Of a stretch of 64,000 bases of DNA, positions 59,095-64,000 are shown in pieces. The stretch covers positions 1 through 64,000 of the forward strand of contig NZ_JARHTP010000030.1 in NCBI RefSeq assembly GCF_029223485.1, given 5' to 3'. The position numbers were made by a program, and so were the translations under genes. Position 1 is the first letter of the stretch; each line of letters opens with the position of its first letter. This DNA comes from Streptomyces coacervatus. GTDB taxonomy: Bacteria; Actinomycetota; Actinomycetes; Streptomycetales; Streptomycetaceae. The notes below the pieces were generated by a model that was not told where the DNA came from, made no database searches, and worked only from the letters and a program-made list of their open reading frames with translations.

Positions 59095-61280
59095 CGGGCG
59101 ACGTCCCACACCCGTACCGTGCCCTTCTTGTCGGCCGCGGCGAGAGCCTGACCGTCCTCGCTGAACGCGACGCTAGCCAGGGCGTCGGCTCCGCCGGGCA
59201 GGCTGGCCGTGACCTTTCGGGTGGCCGTGTCCCACAGCTGCACGGTCGAGTTGGAGCTAAGGGCGTTCGCCGCGAGGATGTTCCCCTTCGGGGCGAACCT
59301 GATCGGACTTCCGGCGCCGCCGAGGGACTTGGCGGACTTGTCCGTGCCGATGTCCCACAGCTGTAGGCCCGTACTGTCCGTGAAGGCGAAGAGCTTGCTG
59401 TCGGGGCTGAACGCGCCGCCGCTGCCGTTGAGGGTGGTGATCACCTTGCCGGTGGCCGTGTTCCACAGCCGGAGCGGCGCGTCGTCGCCGCCGTCCCACG
59501 TGGCGATCGCCTTGCCGTCGGGGCTCGCGGTCATGTAGTAGACGTAGGCTTCCTTGTCCTCGCCGATGGTCCTGATGGTCTTCCCTGTGGTCACGTTCCA
59601 CAGCCGTACCGTGTCGTCGGTGCTCGCGGTGATCAGGGTCCCGTCGGGTGTGAAGGCCATGGCCTCGATCCCGTCGGTGTGGCCGTTGAGGGTGGCCCGG
59701 AGCTTGCCGGTCGCGACGTCCCATACGCGTACCGGCACGCTGTGCGGCTGTTGGGTCACCACCATGCTTGCCGTGGCGATTGTCCTGCTGTCGGGGCTGA
59801 ACGCCGTGCTGACGTCGACTTCGCTGCCGAGGCCGATGGTCTTGCCCGTGGCGATGTTCCGCAGCCGGACCTTGAGTTGGTCGGTCTGGGTGGCGAGAGT
59901 CTTCCCGTCAGGGCTGAACTCGCCGAGTATCTGGTGGGTGAGGACGGTGGCGGGCTGCGTCATGCCTCCCTGCCACAGCCGTACGGTCTTGCCGTCACCC
60001 GTGGCGAGAGTCTTGCCGTCGGGGCTGAACTCGACCTGCGTACCGGCCCCGTCGAGGGTCTTGCCGGGCACGGGACGACTTCCTTCGGCCACCGCGCTGG
60101 AGCCGTGCGAAGAGGAGCCGTCGCCCTTTCCGGAGTCGATGAGAATCACCGTGACCACGGTGGCCAACGCCACCACCAGGGCGGTGACAGCCGGGGCGAC
60201 GATCCCGGTACGGCGGCTACGGGGGACGCGGGGTGCACTCGTGGGCGCCGGTTCGGGCGGAGGCTCGGACGGCCGTTCAGGTACTGGCACCGGTGGCTGC
60301 TCCACCGCGACCGCGACCGCCACCGCCGGTTCGGGCCCGGCGGTCAGCGACCGAAGCGCTTCGGCCGCCCCCGCCGACACCGACTTGCTGTCGTCGTCGG
60401 CGAGTCCGCCCAGCTCCTCCAGCACAGCCGCCCGCACCCGTTCGTTGCCGATGCGGTGCAGCCGCGCGAGCCCTTCGATCCCGCCGAGCCGGTCACCGGC
60501 CAGCGGGCTGTCGACGGCGTTGCGCAGGTAGCCGGGGAGGGTCCAGTTGATGTTGCCGGCGATGACCGTACGGCCCTCGACGTCGGCCTGCTTCTTCGGC
60601 CGCTGCTGAGGCATCTCGGCCACGACCCGGTCGTACACATAGCTGTAGAGCTCGTCGAGGGTGATGTCCCCGTCGCCGTCGAGGTCCGCGCCGCCGTCGC
60701 GCAGGCCTTCGACCAGGTAGCGGGTGAACACCGACTGGGCCGCGTGCCCCTGCGCCCGGTCGCCCTCGAAGGAGTACTGCGTCGCGTCCGATGCCGTCAG
60801 CACCGTACGGCCGCGGCCCCCGAAGCGCTCCAGGGTCTGTACCGAGGTGTCTCCCTTGGTGGGCCGGCGCCCGAACGCCCCGCTGTAGCAGCAGTCGAGG
60901 ATCAGCACCTTCTGCCGGGAGCGGCAGCTCTCCATCGCCTGGCTGATCTGTTCGTCGGACAGCGCGCTGAACAGCAGGCCGTCGGGCCGGGAGTTGGCCA
61001 TCGCCAGATACAGCCGGCCCTCCTCGTCCTTGAGGCCGTGGCCCGTGAAGTAGAGGAGGGTGAGATCGTCGCCGCGGCGGCCCCGGTAGAAGTCGCCGAT
61101 GGCCTCGCCGACGACGTGGTGCGGCTGGTTGAGGAGGGTGGTCACTTCGAAACCGGCGATGTCGGGGTCCCGCAGCACCGCGGCGAGCGCCTCCGCGTCG
61201 TGGGCGGGAGACGTCAGCTGCCGCAGGCCGGGGTCCTGGTACTCGTAGGTGGCGATGAGCAGCGCGAAGCGGCGTCCCAT
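59085..61280 (-). CDS. Caspase-family protease fused to a WD40 propeller
   Basis: A 731-aa effector. Residues 1-250 are a C14 caspase/metacaspase domain: RFALLIATYEYQD, the catalytic His81 in YFTGHGLKDEEG and Cys131 in LILDCCYSGAFG. An EF-hand-like loop (DLDGDGDITLDEL) near 200 suggests calcium control. Then a helical segment, a single transmembrane helix (GIVAPAVTALVVALATVVTVI) at about 355-380, and eight WD-like units (FSPDGKTLATGDGKTVRLW and others). The WD40 part is outside the membrane or at least separated from the protease by it. It lies two nt after the EACC1 gene, so the two form an operon, probably an abortive-infection or conflict system. Confidence 0.92.
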   Translation of the reverse strand: MGRRFALLIATYEYQDPGLRQLTSPAHDAEALAAVLRDPDIAGFEVTTLLNQPHHVVGEAIGDFYRGRRGDDLTLLYFTGHGLKDEEGRLYLAMANSRPDGLLFSALSDEQISQAMESCRSRQKVLILDCCYSGAFGRRPTKGDTSVQTLERFGGRGRTVLTASDATQYSFEGDRAQGHAAQSVFTRYLVEGLRDGGADLDGDGDITLDELYSYVYDRVVAEMPQQRPKKQADVEGRTVIAGNINWTLPGYLRNAVDSPLAGDRLGGIEGLARLHRIGNERVRAAVLEELGGLADDDSKSVSAGAAEALRSLTAGPEPAVAVAVAVEQPPVPVPERPSEPPPEPAPTSAPRVPRSRRTGIVAPAVTALVVALATVVTVILIDSGKGDGSSSHGSSAVAEGSRPVPGKTLDGAGTQVEFSPDGKTLATGDGKTVRLWQGGMTQPATVLTHQILGEFSPDGKTLATQTDQLKVRLRNIATGKTIGLGSEVDVSTAFSPDSRTIATASMVVTQQPHSVPVRVWDVATGKLRATLNGHTDGIEAMAFTPDGTLITASTDDTVRLWNVTTGKTIRTIGEDKEAYVYYMTASPDGKAIATWDGGDDAPLRLWNTATGKVITTLNGSGGAFSPDSKLFAFTDSTGLQLWDIGTDKSAKSLGGAGSPIRFAPKGNILAANALSSNSTVQLWDTATRKVTASLPGGADALASVAFSEDGQALAAADKKGTVRVWDVARYS

Positions 61281-61282
61281 GG

Positions 61283-61672
61283 TCAGCCGCCCGAGTGCTT
61301 GCGGATCAACGCCTCGATCAGGGCCTGGCGTTCGGCGTCGGTCGCCCGCTCCAGCTCGATCGAGTCGTCGCCGATGGTCACCTTCACCCGGTGCTGTGCC
61401 GTGCTCCTGGCCAGGTAGTCGCGCACGGTGTCGATGAGCGCGGTGAACACGCCGCCGGAGGCGCTGAGCGCCACGACGATCGCGCCCACGGTGACCGCGT
61501 CGGTGCCCTTCGCGCCGGGCGGCGGCGGGGCCCCGGCCTCGAAACGCACCGACTCGACGTCCAGAGCGGCGACTTCGGCCCGCAACCGCCGGACCACCCG
61601 CTCGCCCGCCTCCGGATCGAGCTCCGGGTCGGGCGTCACGACCAGAGCCACATTCACCGAACCGTCGGCCAT
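61283..61672 (-). CDS. Effector-associated constant component 1 (EACC1)-like protein
   Basis: A 129-aa protein: a beta-rich N-terminal part (VNVALVVTPDPELDPEAGERVVRRL), one central hydrophobic helix (DAVTVGAIVVALSASGGVFTALIDT), then VRDYLARSTAQHRVKVTIGDDSIEL. This matches the EACC1 family, the small constant partner found beside varying effectors in bacterial NTP-dependent conflict systems. Two nt before the caspase gene, with GGGGAGAC before its ATG. Upstream lie three phased repeats. Confidence 0.85.
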   Translation of the reverse strand: MADGSVNVALVVTPDPELDPEAGERVVRRLRAEVAALDVESVRFEAGAPPPPGAKGTDAVTVGAIVVALSASGGVFTALIDTVRDYLARSTAQHRVKVTIGDDSIELERATDAERQALIEALIRKHSGG

Positions 61673-61762
61673 GTCTCCCCCCGATGGAGATTCGTCCCCA
61701 AACCTGTGGAGCACAGTGTGGCGCCGATCGACCACGGACGGTGGTGGATTACGCGGACCGGA

Positions 61763-61816
61763 TCCCGAAGAGTGAGGAACGCGTCCCGAAGAGTGAGCAC
61801 CTGGATCCCGAAGAGT
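61763..61816. repeat. Three phased direct repeats TCCCGAAGAGT upstream of EACC1-caspase
   Basis: Copies at 61763-61773, 61784-61794 and 61806-61816, 21 and 22 bp apart (two helical turns each). They lie 91-144 bp before the EACC1 ATG, in the gap to the LysR gene. Likely operator or promoter site of the conflict operon. Confidence 0.7.
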
Positions 61817-62730
61817 TACGGCCGTGCACATGAGCTCCCCGCCGCCCGCCCCCGCCCCTCCGCCACCGTGTCCGCGAACGCCCGCGCCGCCGGACTGAGC
61901 GCATCCCACCGCCGTACGGCCCACCCCACCCGCAGCCCCCGCAACGCAGGCACCGGAATCAGCCGCAACGCCCCCTCGCCCGGAACCGCCAGCCCCGACA
62001 GTGCGGGCACGACCGCCCGCCCCACCCCCAACTCGGCGAGCAGCAGGGCCGTGTCCCAGTCGGCGATGCTGGTGTCGCCGCCCAGTCGCACCCCCAACTC
62101 CTCGCAGGCGGCGTCGAGTTGAAGGGCGGAGGCGGAGTTGGGCGGCAGCCGGATCACCCGCAGGCCTTCCAGCTCCCCGGCCGCCAGTGACTCCCGCCCC
62201 GCCAGCGGATCGTCCTCCCGCACCGCCAGCACCCACGGCAGCTCCGCCACCGCCCGCTGCTCGATGCCCCGCGCGGGCGGGCCGAGCGTGATCCATGCCA
62301 GGTCCAGCGTGCCGTCGGTCAGCGCCTCAAAGCTGCCGCGGCCCGAACTCACCGTGCGGAACTCCAGGTTGACCTTGGGGTGGCGGCGCCGGAACTCCAC
62401 CACCGCGTCCGACATGAAGTGCCGTACCGTCGTCGCCCCGGTCGCCACCCGCACGTACCCGCTCTCGCCGTCCACCAGGTCGCGGAGTTGTCGCAGGGCC
62501 AGGTCGAGTCCCGAGAGCCCCTCGGTCGCCGCCGCCTCCAGCACGCGCCCCGCCGCCGTCGCCGCGACCCCCCGCGCCTGCCGCTCCAGCAGTGCGACTC
62601 CGGTCTCCCGCTCCAGCCGCTTGACGTGCTGACTCACCGCCGACTGGGTACAGCCCAGCTCCCGGGCCACCGCACTGAGGCTCCCGGCCCGGCACACCGC
62701 CACGAACACCCGCAGGTCATCCAGCGTCAT
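61816..62730 (-). CDS. LysR-family transcriptional regulator
   Basis: A 304-aa LysR protein: HTH TLDDLRVFVAVCRAGSLSAVARELGCTQSAVSQHVKRLERETG with effector domain GYVRVATGATTVRHFMSDAV. ATG 62730; the longer frame is antisense to the next gene. Divergent from the DUF6817 gene, with paired dyads between. Confidence 0.92.
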   Translation of the reverse strand: MTLDDLRVFVAVCRAGSLSAVARELGCTQSAVSQHVKRLERETGVALLERQARGVAATAAGRVLEAAATEGLSGLDLALRQLRDLVDGESGYVRVATGATTVRHFMSDAVVEFRRRHPKVNLEFRTVSSGRGSFEALTDGTLDLAWITLGPPARGIEQRAVAELPWVLAVREDDPLAGRESLAAGELEGLRVIRLPPNSASALQLDAACEELGVRLGGDTSIADWDTALLLAELGVGRAVVPALSGLAVPGEGALRLIPVPALRGLRVGWAVRRWDALSPAARAFADTVAEGRGRAAGSSCARP

Positions 62731-62735
62731 AACAT

Positions 62736-62775
62736 CCAAGGTAATCCTTGGAGTTGGCGATAAATACCAAGGATT
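62736..62775. promoter_or_regulatory. LysR operator: CCAAGG-N4-CCTTGG and AATCCTTGG...CCAAGGATT
   Basis: A perfect dyad CCAAGGTAATCCTTGG at 62736-62751 overlaps a second inverted pair, AATCCTTGG (62743-62751) and CCAAGGATT (62767-62775). It lies directly upstream of the LysR start and 150 bp from the divergent gene. Confidence 0.75.
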
Positions 62776-62923
62776 GACTGCGCCCGCATCCCCGTACGAC
62801 GATCTCCCACAGGGCAGCCCAGGCGGCAACCCGCTCCACACCCTCCAGCCGATGTCCGGACCAGGCGGGGGAGTCGGAGCGGGTGCCGACCACTCGGGAC
62901 CCGTCGCCGAAGGGAGCCGGGCA

Positions 62924-63484
62924 GTGCAGATCACGTCCATCGTTCGAGCCGAGGCACTCCTACGACGGCTCGGCGCCGATACCGCCCCGCACCCCGGCGG
63001 CCTGCTCCTCGCCCACCTCGACCGGGTCCGCACCCGCCTCGCCCTCTGGCGCGCCCGCCCCGCCCTGCAACTCGCAGGCCTGTGCCACGCCGCCTACGGC
63101 ACCGACGGCTTCCCCGCCGCCCTGCTCCCGCTCGACCGACGTGCCGAACTGGCCACGGCGATCGGCCCGGACGCCGAGGCGATCGTGTACTTCTACGGGA
63201 GCTGCGACCGCAAGGCCACCTACCCCTGTCTCGCGGGCCCCGGCTCCGCCGCGGTCTTCTCCTTCCGCGACCGCTTCACCGGCCGGACCTACGTCCCCGA
63301 CCTCTGCCTCCGCCAGGACTTCGCCGAACTGACCGCGGCCAACGAACTCGACCTCGCCCGCCGGGACCGCGCCTTCCGCGACCGCTGGGCCCCGGACCTC
63401 CTCGCCCTGTTCACCCGCCTCCGCCCCCTCCTGAGCGCCCCGGCCTGGCAGGACTGCCTCGCGGTGCTGGGGCCCCGGCCCTGA
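62924..63484 (+). CDS. DUF6817-like protein
   Basis: A 186-aa protein. LLRRLGADTAPHPGGLLLAHL, LAGLCHAAYGTDGF and LPLDRRAELATAIGPDAEAIVYFYGSCDR fit the DUF6817 pattern (a HD-like helical domain) as I recall it. GTG 62924 has AGGGAG seven nt upstream. Probable target of the divergent LysR regulator. Function unknown. Confidence 0.7.
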   Translation: MQITSIVRAEALLRRLGADTAPHPGGLLLAHLDRVRTRLALWRARPALQLAGLCHAAYGTDGFPAALLPLDRRAELATAIGPDAEAIVYFYGSCDRKATYPCLAGPGSAAVFSFRDRFTGRTYVPDLCLRQDFAELTAANELDLARRDRAFRDRWAPDLLALFTRLRPLLSAPAWQDCLAVLGPRP

Positions 63485-63524
63485 GGTTGGTTACAGGCAA
63501 CTCAGGCCAGGGCATGAGGAGTTG

Positions 63525-64000
63525 GTGACATCCGAACCGGCTGCCCCCGACGGGGATCCCGCCTCCACGGAAGCGCCCGCGCCCTCACCCGAACTGCTCG
63601 ACCTCTACAAGATGGCCGTCGAGATGGCGGACCGGGTCTCCGCCCGGCGCGGCGCCGCGAACGCCTTCTTCCTCTCGGTTCAGACGGCTCTCCTCGGCGC
63701 GACGGGCATCACCGTCACGGACAACCAGAACGTGCCGTGGTGGGCAGCGCTCGTACTGGGGCTCGCCGGAATCTCCATCTCCCTGGTCTGGTGGCTCCAG
63801 TTACGCAGTTACCGCGTACTCAGCACCGCGAAATTCGACATCATCAATGCCGTCGAACCGCGACTGCCGCTCCAGGTCTTCAGCGCGGAGTGGAAGATCC
63901 TGACAAGGAACTCCGGCGGACCGTGGTGGACCAAATACACGGAGTTGGGGGCCACTGAGCGCAAAGTCCCCTGGGTATTTGCCGCATTGCACGCAGGTCT
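63525..64000 (+). CDS. RipA-like octameric membrane protein (partial, runs off window)
   Basis: From GTG 63525 the frame is open to the window end (158 codons). LLDLYKMAVEMADRVSARRG, a helix FFLSVQTALLGATG, a second helix WWAALVLGLAGISISLVWWL and LRSYRVLSTAKFDIINAVE ... SAEWKILT match what NCBI labels RipA family octameric membrane protein, as I remember that family. A TTA codon at 63801-63803 (codon 93) indicates bldA dependence. AGGAG is only three nt from the GTG, so a TTG one codon upstream is possible. Confidence 0.65.
   Translation, partial: MTSEPAAPDGDPASTEAPAPSPELLDLYKMAVEMADRVSARRGAANAFFLSVQTALLGATGITVTDNQNVPWWAALVLGLAGISISLVWWLQLRSYRVLSTAKFDIINAVEPRLPLQVFSAEWKILTRNSGGPWWTKYTELGATERKVPWVFAALHAG

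Overview
The window is chromosomal DNA of a Streptomyces-type actinomycete. It has very high GC, GC-rich third codon positions, many GTG starts, abundant ATGA/GTGA gene overlaps, rare TTA codons, and typical Streptomyces families (futalosine-route menaquinone genes, System II cytochrome c maturation, an XRE/DUF397/HATPase triad, SigE-like ECF factors). From about 9.85 kb onward the gene order (hemL, phosphatase, resA-ccdA-resB-ccsB, later UbiD-mqnP-ubiX-Lrp-mqnE) matches what I recall of the conserved chromosomal core of the genus. No tRNA, rRNA or CRISPR was found. Coordinates were read by eye and several starts are judgement calls, noted per gene.

Region 1 (1-9.8 kb, accessory). A leftward run of six tightly coupled genes (HATPase, MurA-like enolpyruvyl transferase, 5'-nucleotidase-like phosphoesterase, two tandem dCTP-deaminase-like proteins, GT4 glycosyltransferase), five of them joined by 4-nt stop/start overlaps and all followed by a beta-lactamase-fold hydrolase. 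It diverges from an XRE/TPR-type regulator coupled to a flavoprotein. The gene content suggests nucleotide or nucleotide-sugar tailoring, possibly a small nucleoside-type specialised metabolite. The two deaminase paralogues have lost complementary halves of the known active site, so a mixed trimer is an attractive hypothesis. The block ends in a truncated relaxase-like gene and a truncated tyrosine integrase, the scar of an integrated mobile element.

Region 2 (9.8-23 kb, core). Conserved protein, hemL, histidine phosphatase, lipoprotein with a polysaccharide-deacetylase-like fold, cytochrome c maturation operon, SRPBCC protein, then a fungal-type cytosine deaminase plus 2OG-Fe(II) oxygenase pair divergent from a PucR regulator, and a transglutaminase-like protein.

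Region 3 (23-36 kb, variable). A subtilisin-family protease broken by an out-of-frame internal deletion, two ECF sigma/membrane-protein pairs, a decapitated TetR gene that still has a palindromic operator next to it, a Ser/Thr kinase with an extracellular ricin-type lectin domain, a quinone oxidoreductase/ArsR divergent pair with a clear operator, an NCS1 permease and an EamA transporter.

Region 4 (36-48 kb, core). LysR and PLD-N genes, the menaquinone locus (UbiD, MqnP, UbiX, Lrp/AsnC, MqnE), a rhomboid protease, GNAT, DUF4229, TetR, two coupled glycosyltransferase-like genes and a MaoC-type dehydratase.

Region 5 (48-64 kb). Tandem long-chain acyl-CoA ligases with a gene-conversion-like tract, a 14-TM exporter fused to three carboxypeptidase-regulatory-like domains, PIG-L deacetylase, a secreted PNGase A-like protein, the XRE/DUF397/HATPase triad, an EACC1 plus caspase-WD40 conflict module preceded by three phased direct repeats, LysR, DUF6817 and a RipA-like membrane protein cut by the window end.
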